A stretch of 64,000 bases of DNA from HGM04593 sp045592125. GTDB taxonomy: Bacteria > Bacteroidota > Bacteroidia > Bacteroidales > Bacteroidaceae. The notes under the pieces were generated by a model, which was given only the letters and a program-made list of their open reading frames with translations, searched no databases and had not been told where the DNA came from. The position numbers and the translations under genes were made by a program. Below, one piece after another: positions 15,211-23,037 of this stretch. Location: NCBI GenBank assembly GCA_045592125.1, contig JAZNUE010000042.1, forward strand, positions 62,001 through 126,000, written 5' to 3'. Within the stretch, counting starts at the first letter, position 1; the number at the start of each line of letters is the position of its first letter.

Positions 15211-15478
15211 AGGTGATGTCTAGAGTACAGATAACAGAGTGCGGAGTGCCGCAACACGCGTACTTGTCATTCCGGACGTATGTGGGGAATCTCAAGCCAG
15301 CAGGAACTGTCATGCCAGTTTATTGCTGGCTTGCGGTTGCTCTTTTGTCTTGCCATTCTGAACCAGGAGATGCATTTTTTGATATAAAAAACGGTAAAAT
15401 AGGCAGAACTTGCGAGAAATACTAAGAAACTGCTTAAATTTCTAAGAGATATTTTCCTAATTAAAGCCCGTTTATTCG
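15211..15478. other. Non-coding spacer with decayed GTCAT fragments and a 10-bp inverted repeat
   Basis: No gene is seen. Short sequences resembling the GTCATTCTGAGC arm recur at about 15274, 15310 and 15352. CAAGCCAGCA (15293-15302) and TGCTGGCTTG (15324-15333) form a hairpin. AGAAACTGCTTAAATTTCT at 15425-15443 is a copy of the dispersed AGAAAC motif. The spacer looks like an accumulation site for small repeats. Confidence 0.5.
15425..15443 (+). repeat. Dispersed AGAAACTGTTTAAATTTCT-type motif (copy with one change)
   Basis: Reads AGAAACTGCTTAAATTTCT. Other copies or variants lie at 21820, 22062 (reverse), 24476, 36390 and 61391. It sits 35 bases upstream of the transporter gene's -7 element. 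Confidence 0.6.
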
Positions 15479-15486
15479 TATCTTCG
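15479..15486 (+). promoter_or_regulatory. -7 element for the NSS transporter (TATCTTCG variant)
   Basis: TATCTTCG followed by CGCT, 27 bases before the ATG at 15514; the same variant is used at ddh (14167-14174). Confidence 0.5.
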
Positions 15487-15513
15487 CGCTCTATTCAAAG
15501 AATAAAGAAATCT

Positions 15514-16824
15514 ATGAGTGAACAGCCGAGAGCCTCGTTCGGAGGCAAGTTGAGCGTAATATTAGTAGCAGCAGGCAGCGCCATAGGGCTTGGTGCATTG
15601 TGGCGTTTCCCTTATATAGCTGGCATGCATGGCGGCGCTGCCTTCCTGCTCGTTTTCCTTTTGAGTATATTTGTAGTTGGCATTCCTGCAATGCTTGCCG
15701 AATTTGCCGTAGGCCGCCGTACAAAGAAGAACGCGGTCGGTGCTTTCCGCACTCTCTCCAGGCGCTGGAGCTGGCTGGGCTATAGCGGCGTGCTGGGAGC
15801 GCTGCTCATCTCGGGCTACTACTACCTCATTGCAGGCTGGTCGCTCGAATACTTTGCAAGTTCGCTCACGGGCGGGATTTTTGACTCGCCGCTCTCTTTC
15901 AAGGAGCAGTTCGACGTGTTCCAGGCGTCGCTGAGACCGTTGCTGTGCGGTATCATATTCATTCTCATGACCCACTTCATAGTGTCGCGTGGTGTTGAGA
16001 AGGGCATAGAGAAGGCTTCAAGACTTATGATGCCGCTGCTCTTCCTAATCCTTATTATAATGGCCGTGAGGGTGGCGTTCATGCCGGGCGCTGCCGATGG
16101 GTACCGCTTCTTCCTCTCCTGCGACTTTGCCGAGGCCTTCAAGGCCGAGACCATAATGATGGCTATTGGGCAGGCATTCTTCTCCCTGTCGGTGGGCATG
16201 GGCTGCATGGTAACATACGCCTCTTACTTCAAGCAGGACAACAACATGGTGTCTACTTCGTTCAACGTGTCGGTGCTCACCCTGCTTGTGTCGCTGCTTG
16301 CCGGCCTTGTGATATTCCCGGCAGTCTTCAGCGCGGGACTGCAGCCAACCGAGGGCCCAGCGCTGGTCTTTGTCACCCTGCCCGAAATCTTCAAGGGGAT
16401 GCCGCTGGCACCGGTGTGGTCGGCAATCTTCTTCCTGCTTGTGATGCTGGCCTCGCTCACCTCTACAATATCGTTCCACGAGGTGCTCACCGCCTATGTG
16501 GCCGAGGAGTTCGGCCTTGTGCGCAAGAGGGCTGCTATGGTGACCACTGTAGTCTCAATAGTGCTGAGCACTGTAACATACTTCAGTCTCTTTGGCATTG
16601 ACTTCTTCAACTTATTCGACTACATCACGGCCAACGTGCTCATGCCTCTTGGCGCAATGTTCACCTGCGTTATGGCAGTGTGGTTCATGAAGAAGGAATT
16701 CATGAGGAACGAGCTCACCAACAGCGGCCAGTGCAACCGCAGGCTTGCGCCGGTAATAATCTTCATGCTCCGTTTCGTTACCCCAGTGCTCATCCTTTAT
16801 ATTTTCATAAAGAATTTCCTGTAA
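15514..16824 (+). CDS. Sodium-dependent transporter, neurotransmitter:sodium symporter (SNF/NSS) family
   Basis: 436 residues with about eleven hydrophobic segments, typical of bacterial NSS proteins with the LeuT fold. The first helix holds the sodium and substrate signature AAGSAIGLGALWRFPYIAG (about 19-37), with the unwound Gly-rich centre, and GVEKGIEKASRLMMPLLF marks the helix 5 region. Function: sodium-coupled uptake of an amino acid or related amine; the substrate cannot be told from sequence. It has its own promoter. Confidence 0.92.
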   Translation: MSEQPRASFGGKLSVILVAAGSAIGLGALWRFPYIAGMHGGAAFLLVFLLSIFVVGIPAMLAEFAVGRRTKKNAVGAFRTLSRRWSWLGYSGVLGALLISGYYYLIAGWSLEYFASSLTGGIFDSPLSFKEQFDVFQASLRPLLCGIIFILMTHFIVSRGVEKGIEKASRLMMPLLFLILIIMAVRVAFMPGAADGYRFFLSCDFAEAFKAETIMMAIGQAFFSLSVGMGCMVTYASYFKQDNNMVSTSFNVSVLTLLVSLLAGLVIFPAVFSAGLQPTEGPALVFVTLPEIFKGMPLAPVWSAIFFLLVMLASLTSTISFHEVLTAYVAEEFGLVRKRAAMVTTVVSIVLSTVTYFSLFGIDFFNLFDYITANVLMPLGAMFTCVMAVWFMKKEFMRNELTNSGQCNRRLAPVIIFMLRFVTPVLILYIFIKNFL

Positions 16825-16924
16825 ACGGGCCAATAGCCTTGCTGCTTTGCAGAACAAAACAGATGTTGCTGTTGTTCTTTATTTATGCCCTGCAAGTGGG
16901 GCTGAACAACAAAAACATAGCAAA

Positions 16925-17428
16925 GTGGATACTGCAAAGTTTAGGAGGGATTTGCTTGAGGTGCAGTCGGAACTTCAGAGGTTCGCGTACAAGCTGACAG
17001 CAGATAAGGAAGAGGCGAATGATTTATTGCAGGAGACGTCGTTAAAGGCGCTTGGTAACATGGACAAGTATACCCCCGACACTAATTTCAAAGGGTGGGT
17101 ATATACCATAATGCGGAATATCTTCATAAACAACTACCGCAAGGAGGTCCGTGACCAGACTTTTGTTGACCACACCGATAACCTGTTCCACATTAACCAG
17201 CCACGCGAGCTGGAGAGCTACACTACAGAGAACAACTACGACAGCAAGGAGATTTACCGCGTAGTACATGGACTGCCGCGCGAGTACCGCATTCCGTTCC
17301 TCATGCATATATCGGGATTCAAGTATCGCGAGATTGCCGAGAAACTGGACCTTCCGCTAGGCACGGTAAAGAGCCGCATTTTCTTCACCCGCCAGCAGCT
17401 GCAGCAGATGCTTAAGGACTACAGGTGA
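16925..17428 (+). CDS. ECF-type RNA polymerase sigma factor (sigma-70 family)
   Basis: 167 residues from the GTG at 16925, which gives MDTAKFRRDLLEVQSELQRF, matching where Bacteroides homologues begin; a TTG start at 16847 would add 26 residues of unrelated character, and no ATG is in frame. Region 2 includes LTADKEEANDLLQETSLKAL and NFKGWVYTIMRNIFINNYRK, the core-binding and -10 recognition helices. Region 4 includes GFKYREIAEKLDLPLGTVKSRIFFTRQQLQ, the -35 recognition HTH. No anti-sigma factor gene is adjacent, so control is not evident. It starts about 100 bases after the transporter stop codon and may be read from the same transcript. Confidence 0.9.
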   Translation: MDTAKFRRDLLEVQSELQRFAYKLTADKEEANDLLQETSLKALGNMDKYTPDTNFKGWVYTIMRNIFINNYRKEVRDQTFVDHTDNLFHINQPRELESYTTENNYDSKEIYRVVHGLPREYRIPFLMHISGFKYREIAEKLDLPLGTVKSRIFFTRQQLQQMLKDYR

Positions 17429-17446
17429 CGAGGTCGCATGATAAGC

Positions 17447-17497
17447 TCAATGGCCTAAAGTACCGGAGTGGACTCACACAGTACTTTAGGCCATTGA
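17447..17497. terminator. Perfect 17-bp inverted repeat between convergent genes
   Basis: TCAATGGCCTAAAGTAC (17447-17463) and its exact reverse complement (17481-17497) with a 17-base loop, between the ends of the sigma factor gene (+) and ispG (-). There is no strong T-run. Probably a bidirectional terminator. Confidence 0.65.
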
Positions 17498-17522
17498 CAT
17501 CCTTTCAGGCTTGCCCTCTTTG

Positions 17523-19259
17523 TCAGTTCTTGCTGTCTTTCTCAATAAGCTGCAAAAGCCTTTCTATTGCTTCCTCTTCGGGGATGTTCTTCTCTACGCA
17601 CTCCTTGCGGCGGTAGAGCGATACCTTTCCGCGGGCAGCGCCCACATATCCGTAGTCGGCGTCGGCCATCTCGCCAGGACCGTTCACAATGCAGCCCATG
17701 ACACCAATCTTAAGCCCCTTGAGGTGCCCTGTGGCCGCCTTAATGCGTGCCAGGGTACCCTGAAGGTCGTACATAGTGCGCCCACAGCCGGGGCAGGCAA
17801 TATACTCGGTCTTGCTTATACGCGCTCGGGTGGCCTGCAGTATACCGAACATCAGCGAGTTCAGTTCCTGGGGCGTGCTTGAGGGGTTTTCTATCCAAAG
17901 ACCGTCCGCAAGGCCGTCAATGAGCAGCACGCCAAGGTCGGCTGCAGCCTTTATGCGCAGCGACTCAATGCTCTCCTCGTTATATGAGCGGCGTATGATT
18001 ACAGGCGCCTCAATGCCTTCGGCCATGAGCCTGTGCACAATGGCGCGCAGCTCGCCAACGGGGTTCATGTGCTGCGATGAGGCGACAAGCACAATATCCT
18101 TGAGCGTCTTTATCCTTGCAATGTTCTCTGGGGTGAGCCCGCTGTATGTAACAGCTACAAACCTGCTGTCCTTGGCATTCTCAATCTCTACTATGGGCAC
18201 GAGGCCTGCTGCAATATCTGGGGCAGCCTCCTCGTCGCTGCCTTCGCTGCCAACCACCACAGGCACGTTATCGCCGCCTATTATGCCGAAAGCGCGTGTC
18301 TTGCGTCGCACAGGCTCCTCGTAGCTGAAACCAGCAGCGGCAACGCCGTCAATGGCAGGGGCGTCCTTGCGCGAGGCAATATACTCGACAAGTTCCTTGG
18401 CTACGGGTATCTCGTTCTCGGGCGCTTCGGCCAGTGACACGCGCACGGTGTCTCCAATGCCGTCGGCAAGCAGCGCTCCAATGCCGACAGCGCTCTTTAT
18501 GCGGCCGTCCTCGGCGTCGCCAGCCTCGGTAACGCCAAGATGGAGCGGGAAGGCAATGCCCTCATCGGCCATCACACGCACAAGACGGCGCACGGTTGTA
18601 ACCATCATGGCGGTGTTGCTAGTCTTTATTGAGACTACCACGTTGCTGAAGTTCTCGTCGCGGCATATACGAAGGAACTCCATGCACGATTCCACTACGC
18701 CCTGCGGCGTGTCGCCGTAACGGCTCATAATGCGGTCGCTGAGCGAGCCGTGGTTCACTCCCACGCGCACTGCACGGCCCTGGGCCCTGCATATGTCAAG
18801 GAATGCCACAAAGCGCTCGCGCAGGCGCTTGAGCTCGTCGGCATACTCCGCGTCGGTATATTCGATGTGCCTGAAGGTGCGTGCCGCGTCGACATAGTTG
18901 CCGGGGTTCACGCGTACCTTGTCGGCATACTGTGCTGCCGTGTCGGCCACTGCGGCATTGAAGTGCACATCGGCTACAAGCGGCACATTGCAGCCGCGCG
19001 CCCGCAACTGCTCCTTTATGCTACCCATGTTTATTGCCTCGCGGCTGCCCTGTGTGGTGAGGCGCACAATCTCGCCACCCTTGGCAACTATGCGCAGTAT
19101 CTGCTCCACGCTGCCATCGGTGTCCATGGTGCTGGTGTTCGTCATTGACTGCACGCGCACGGGACTGGTGCAGCCTATTGTGACACCGCCTACATTCACC
19201 TCGGCTGTTGCACGGCGTGCATAGCTGAAGAGGCTGAAATCAGTTGGTCTTGTACTCAT
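17523..19259 (-). CDS. ispG: 4-Hydroxy-3-methylbut-2-enyl diphosphate synthase (long form)
   Basis: 578 residues from ATG 19257-19259; a longer ORF to 19400 only reads an alternate frame of purE. The N-terminal TIM barrel (VNVGGVTIGCTSPVRVQSMTNT) is followed by the insertion domain found in Bacteroidetes and plant IspG, then the C-terminal [4Fe-4S] domain with CPGCGRT (near residue 488) and GCIVNGPGEMADADYGYVG (near 522). It converts MEcPP to HMBPP in the MEP isoprenoid pathway; dxs of the same pathway is at 39330-41219. It overlaps the purE 3' end by 20 bases, suggesting translational coupling. Confidence 0.95.
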   Translation of the reverse strand: MSTRPTDFSLFSYARRATAEVNVGGVTIGCTSPVRVQSMTNTSTMDTDGSVEQILRIVAKGGEIVRLTTQGSREAINMGSIKEQLRARGCNVPLVADVHFNAAVADTAAQYADKVRVNPGNYVDAARTFRHIEYTDAEYADELKRLRERFVAFLDICRAQGRAVRVGVNHGSLSDRIMSRYGDTPQGVVESCMEFLRICRDENFSNVVVSIKTSNTAMMVTTVRRLVRVMADEGIAFPLHLGVTEAGDAEDGRIKSAVGIGALLADGIGDTVRVSLAEAPENEIPVAKELVEYIASRKDAPAIDGVAAAGFSYEEPVRRKTRAFGIIGGDNVPVVVGSEGSDEEAAPDIAAGLVPIVEIENAKDSRFVAVTYSGLTPENIARIKTLKDIVLVASSQHMNPVGELRAIVHRLMAEGIEAPVIIRRSYNEESIESLRIKAAADLGVLLIDGLADGLWIENPSSTPQELNSLMFGILQATRARISKTEYIACPGCGRTMYDLQGTLARIKAATGHLKGLKIGVMGCIVNGPGEMADADYGYVGAARGKVSLYRRKECVEKNIPEEEAIERLLQLIEKDSKN

Positions 19260-19746
19260 ACTGCAGTTCCTTGAGGTCCTCGTTTGCCTTTTCAATCTTC
19301 TTCTTAAGGTTCTCCTTGTAGCATGCAAGGCGCTCTGCCAGCTCGCTGTCGGCGAGCGAGAGCATTTCCACTGCAAGTATTGCGGCGTTGAGCGAGGCAT
19401 TCACGCCCACTGTGGCCACGGGTATTCCCGGGGGCATCTGTACAATGGCGAGCAGGGCGTCCATACCGTCAAGGGTACTGTTGATGGGCACTCCAATGAC
19501 TGGCAGGGTAGTGCTTGCCGCAATTACTCCAGGCAGATGGGCCGCCATGCCTGCGGCGGCAATGATAATCTTTACGCCGCGCTCCTTGGCACCCTTGGAG
19601 AAGGCCTCGACAGCCTCGGGGGTGCGGTGGGCCGAAAGGGCATTCACCTCAAAGGGAACTTTCATCTCGTTGAGGAAATCGGTTGCTTTCTTCATTACGG
19701 GAAGGTCCGATGTACTTCCCATTATAACGCTTACTATTGCTTTCAT
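19240..19746 (-). CDS. purE: 5-(Carboxyamino)imidazole ribonucleotide mutase
   Basis: 168 residues, the usual PurE length. Signature motifs are GSTSDLPVM (10-18), LSAHRTPE (about 37-44), AAAGMAAHLPGV and GMDALLAIVQMPPGIPVATVG. The active-site histidine of class I PurE lies in SAHRTP. It interconverts N5-CAIR and CAIR in purine synthesis. It sits between fbp (65-base gap) and ispG (20-base overlap) in a minus-strand series, with no functional link to either. Confidence 0.96.
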   Translation of the reverse strand: MKAIVSVIMGSTSDLPVMKKATDFLNEMKVPFEVNALSAHRTPEAVEAFSKGAKERGVKIIIAAAGMAAHLPGVIAASTTLPVIGVPINSTLDGMDALLAIVQMPPGIPVATVGVNASLNAAILAVEMLSLADSELAERLACYKENLKKKIEKANEDLKELQYEYKTN

Positions 19747-19811
19747 ATGCTGTTGTTTTTGTTTGGTCTAAAAGGTGACTAAGGGTTGTTAAGGTCCGCT
19801 TTCCGTTTACT

Positions 19812-21803
19812 TTATGGCCTTTCTTTTATCACGCCCTTGCGGTAGGCGTAGAGCAGGCGCTCAAGGTCGGCAATCTTTACCATGATTCCGCGGCCTATGT
19901 CGGTGTCGCGCACTTTCTCGCGCTCGCCTACAATCTCCACAATCTTTGTAGTGCTCTCAATGTCGCTTCCGTTGAGTATGGCCTCCTCGGCCGAGGTGAA
20001 CGGTGTGTGCTGCACAAGCTCAAAACCGCGGCTGTGGTAAACGAGCGTGTAGCCTGCAATGCCGGTGCGGTTGTGGTATACCTTTGAGAAACCGCCATCG
20101 ATGACCATGAGGCGCCCGCCGGCCTTGATTGGCGTCTCGCCCTTGCCCACGCGCACCGGAACGTGCCCGTTGATTATGTGGCGGTGACTGCCCGTGACGC
20201 CGAACTCGTCAAGAATGCGGTCGCACACTTCGGGATTGTCGCGCAGTATGTAGTACCAGCCCTTGGGTTCCTTCTGCACCTCCTTGTCGTCGAGCAGGTA
20301 GCGCTCGAAGGTGGCCATCTTGGCCTTGCCGAAGAGGGGCGACTCGGGACCGCACCACAGGTACCAGAAGAAGTCGGCATAGCGGCTGCGCACCTCTTCG
20401 TCAACGTCGTTGTCAAAGGCCGTGCGTGCCATGCGCTCTACCTTGCGCAGCAGTTCCTTGCCCTTGACGGGGACGCCGTCAAAGACTACCTCGCGCATTG
20501 AACCGTCCTCGTTTATGGGCACTGCCGCGTGGAACATGAGGTTTGAGTTGTATATCGCATACATGCCGCCGCGCATGAGCAGGCAGTTTACATGACTCTG
20601 CAGGCGCTCGCTGCGTATGAACGAGTGGCGCAGGCGGTCTATTACATCCTGCTCCTCGGGGGTGAGGCTGTACGGGTGTTCCGGGTCGAGAGTGGGCCAC
20701 AGGGTGTCCTTCATGGCGTACTCGTTGCCGTCGATGGTGATGGTGCCGCGCTCCTTGTCAATGAACTCCATGAGGCAGCGGTCCATCATGTTCCATTCGG
20801 GGTGCTGCATGGCAATCTGCCCCGACAGCTTGAACTCGATTACCGAGATTGCCTTGTGCATCTGCGCAATGAGGCGTATGTCCTTCTCGGTGAAGCTGGT
20901 GCGCTCCTCGTCCACGCGAGGCTGGTAAATCTCGCAAGGGTCGTTGGCATACTGCTCCATTGCGAAGGTTGCAAGGGGCACCATGTTTATGGCATATCCG
21001 TCCTCAAGCGTCGTGGTGTTGGCGTCGCGCAGCGACAGGCGCAGCACGCTGGCAATGCAGCAGGTGTTGCCGGCCGCGGCGCCCATCCACAGTACATCGT
21101 GGTTTCCCCAGGTGATGTCAAGGTGATGGTATTCGCACAGGGTGTCCATGATGTGGTGGGCTCCAGGACCACGGTCGAAAATGTCGCCCAGGATGTGCAG
21201 GCGGTCTATAGCCAGGCGCTGTATGAGGTAGCAGAGCGCTGTGATGAAATGGCCTGCGCGGCCTGTGCCTATTATTGTGCGTATGATGACGTTGAAGTAG
21301 GCCTGCTTGTTCTGTATGTCATTGGCCTCGTGCATGAGCTCCTCAATTATGTAGGCATACTCCTCGGGGAGGCTCTTGCGCACCTTGGAGCGGGTGTACT
21401 TTGACGATACGTCGCGGCACACTGCTATCAGGCGGTTGAGCGAGGTGGTGTAGTACTCCTCGAGGTCGGCGCCCGACTGCTTCACAAGCTTGAGCTTCTC
21501 CTCGGGGTAGTAGATGAGGGTACACAGGTCTTTCTTCTCGGCAGGGGTAATGCTGTTGCCGAAAATCTCGTTAACCTTGCGCTTGATGTTTCCCGACGCG
21601 TTGCGCAGCACATGCTGGAATGCCTCGTGCTCGCCGTGAAGGTCGGCAAGGAAGTGCTCGGTGGGCTTGGGCAAGTGCAGTATGGCCTCAAGGTTTATTA
21701 TCTCGGTTGTAACGCTTGACACGGTTGGGAAGTCGCGTGCCAGCAGGCGTAGATAACGAAGGTCCTCGCGAACCTCTTCAATGGTTACTTGCGGTTTTGA
21801 CAT
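19812..21803 (-). CDS. fbp: Fructose-1,6-bisphosphatase, class III
   Basis: 663 residues from ATG 21801-21803 (MSKPQVTIEEVRED), matching class III FBPases of about 640-670 residues. Metallophosphatase motifs are LADLHGEHEAF, ILGDIFDRGPGAHHIMD, WGNHDVLWMG, and the later INGHVPVR and MVIDGGFSK. The enzyme dephosphorylates fructose 1,6-bisphosphate in gluconeogenesis. The reading frame is open upstream to 22028 but runs through a MITE-like element, so that extension is not accepted. An AGAAAC-type motif lies 17 bases before the start. Confidence 0.95.
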   Translation of the reverse strand: MSKPQVTIEEVREDLRYLRLLARDFPTVSSVTTEIINLEAILHLPKPTEHFLADLHGEHEAFQHVLRNASGNIKRKVNEIFGNSITPAEKKDLCTLIYYPEEKLKLVKQSGADLEEYYTTSLNRLIAVCRDVSSKYTRSKVRKSLPEEYAYIIEELMHEANDIQNKQAYFNVIIRTIIGTGRAGHFITALCYLIQRLAIDRLHILGDIFDRGPGAHHIMDTLCEYHHLDITWGNHDVLWMGAAAGNTCCIASVLRLSLRDANTTTLEDGYAINMVPLATFAMEQYANDPCEIYQPRVDEERTSFTEKDIRLIAQMHKAISVIEFKLSGQIAMQHPEWNMMDRCLMEFIDKERGTITIDGNEYAMKDTLWPTLDPEHPYSLTPEEQDVIDRLRHSFIRSERLQSHVNCLLMRGGMYAIYNSNLMFHAAVPINEDGSMREVVFDGVPVKGKELLRKVERMARTAFDNDVDEEVRSRYADFFWYLWCGPESPLFGKAKMATFERYLLDDKEVQKEPKGWYYILRDNPEVCDRILDEFGVTGSHRHIINGHVPVRVGKGETPIKAGGRLMVIDGGFSKVYHNRTGIAGYTLVYHSRGFELVQHTPFTSAEEAILNGSDIESTTKIVEIVGEREKVRDTDIGRGIMVKIADLERLLYAYRKGVIKERP

Positions 21804-21819
21804 ATTTTGTGATATATTT

Positions 21820-22078
21820 AGAAACTGTTTAAATTTCTTTCGGAAAAAATATTCCATTGCCGCGAGTTGTGCTTGCCTTTTTATGCTCTTTTTTTTGTCT
21901 GTTCCCCCCTTTTTCGCAGTTACATAGCCCGCTATGCGCCTTTGTTGCACGAGCCCGCTCTCGTTCGGCAAAGTAAGTGAACTTTCTTTGCCCTCACTTA
22001 TTCGTGTCTTTGAAAAATGAAAGAACATCCTAAAAAAGACCTATAAAAATTTCAAGGACATAAATTTAAACAGTTTCT
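21820..22078. mobile_element. MITE-like element with 17-bp terminal inverted repeats
   Basis: AGAAACTGTTTAAATTT (21820-21836) and its exact reverse complement (22062-22078) bound about 260 bases with no gene of their own. The interior has a GGCAAAG/CTTTGCC hairpin (21967-21992) and a CATAGC/GCTATG palindrome. No clear target-site duplication is seen. It lies directly upstream of fbp and downstream of the esterase gene, and single ends of the same motif occur elsewhere in the window. The stretch 22079-22149 shows nothing further. Confidence 0.6.
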
Positions 22079-22149
22079 CAGTTTCTTGCTTTTTCAATAA
22101 AGGCAAATTTACTGTTATTTTTGCAAAAAGGCAAAGATTGTATGAGATT

Positions 22150-23004
22150 TTAAGGGGCACTGCTAAAACCTGCTGAAATGAACGGCAGCGCTATCCTTAG
22201 CGATTCTTGCCAGTATTGCCATGTGTGCCCGCCGTCGCGCACGCGAAGCTGGTAGGGTATGCGCTTGCGGCGCATTTCCTCAATGAACTCCATGTTGTTG
22301 CCGAAAAGGAAGTCGTCATCGCCTACATCTATGAACCAGCGCACTGCTGAGATCTCCTTGCATTGCGCCTCAGTGGCATTCCTTACGTAACTGATACAGC
22401 TGTTGTCTATTGCACTGCGCATGAACACGCTGCGGCGGTCATCGGGGTTATGGCTTATCCAGCTGTTCTCCACCATTCCCATCAGCGCGCTCATGGCGTA
22501 TGCGCTGGAGAACATCCCGCTGTGGTTGAGGGCATACCATGCGGTGCCTCCGCCGCCCATGGAAAGGCCTGCTATGGCGCGGTTCTCCTTGCCGCCTGCT
22601 ATGCGGTACTTGCCTTCGATGTGGGGTATGAGCTCCAGGAAGAAGAAATCCTCGTAGCGCCATCCCTCGCAGTTGAAATACCCGTCGAATGTGGTTCCCG
22701 CGTCGGGCATTACAATAATCATCTCCTGCGCCTTGCCGCTGGAGAATGTCCCGGTTGCAATCTCAAGCACGTTGCCCTTGTCGCGCCAGGCGGTGTGCGT
22801 GTCGGTGAGCCCGTGCAGCAGGTAGAGCACCGGGAACTGCCTGGTGCCGTCATAGCCTGGCGGGAGATATATGCAGTAGCTCTTCTCAGTGCCTAGTATG
22901 CTGCTCTTTATAGAGCACTCAATGACAGCGGGGTACTGTTCCTGTGCCAGCAGCCGTGCGGCTGCAGCAGTCAGGAGAAACAATGCAAGATATATCTGTC
23001 TCAT
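22150..23004 (-). CDS. Secreted esterase, alpha/beta hydrolase (putative esterase/CE1-like)
   Basis: 284 residues with a signal peptide (1-20, ending LLAQ). The alpha/beta-hydrolase elements are YLLHGLTDTHTAW (oxyanion region, about 61-73), GLSMGGGG (nucleophile Ser148), an acid in FIDVGDDDFLFGNN, and GGHTWQYW (catalytic His). The pattern fits esterase D / feruloyl-esterase-like enzymes (esterase family PF00756) that remove acyl groups from plant polysaccharides or small esters; the substrate is unknown. It follows rpoN by 33 bases on the same strand. Confidence 0.88.
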   Translation of the reverse strand: MRQIYLALFLLTAAAARLLAQEQYPAVIECSIKSSILGTEKSYCIYLPPGYDGTRQFPVLYLLHGLTDTHTAWRDKGNVLEIATGTFSSGKAQEMIIVMPDAGTTFDGYFNCEGWRYEDFFFLELIPHIEGKYRIAGGKENRAIAGLSMGGGGTAWYALNHSGMFSSAYAMSALMGMVENSWISHNPDDRRSVFMRSAIDNSCISYVRNATEAQCKEISAVRWFIDVGDDDFLFGNNMEFIEEMRRKRIPYQLRVRDGGHTWQYWQESLRIALPFISAGFSSAP

Positions 23005-23037
23005 GCTGGTATGCTTTTGCGGTTATGTGCTGGTCCA

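Noticed and set aside
19260..19400. N-terminal extension of IspG
   Set aside because: It is an alternate frame of the purE 3' end; MSTRPTDFSLF at 19259 matches where homologues begin.
20592..21404. 270-codon plus-strand frame inside fbp
   Set aside because: It is the antisense shadow of a GC-rich coding region with no recognisable domain.
21804..22028. N-terminal extension of Fbp by 75 residues
   Set aside because: The frame runs through an inverted-repeat element and the extension does not resemble Fbp; the start at 21803 fits family length.
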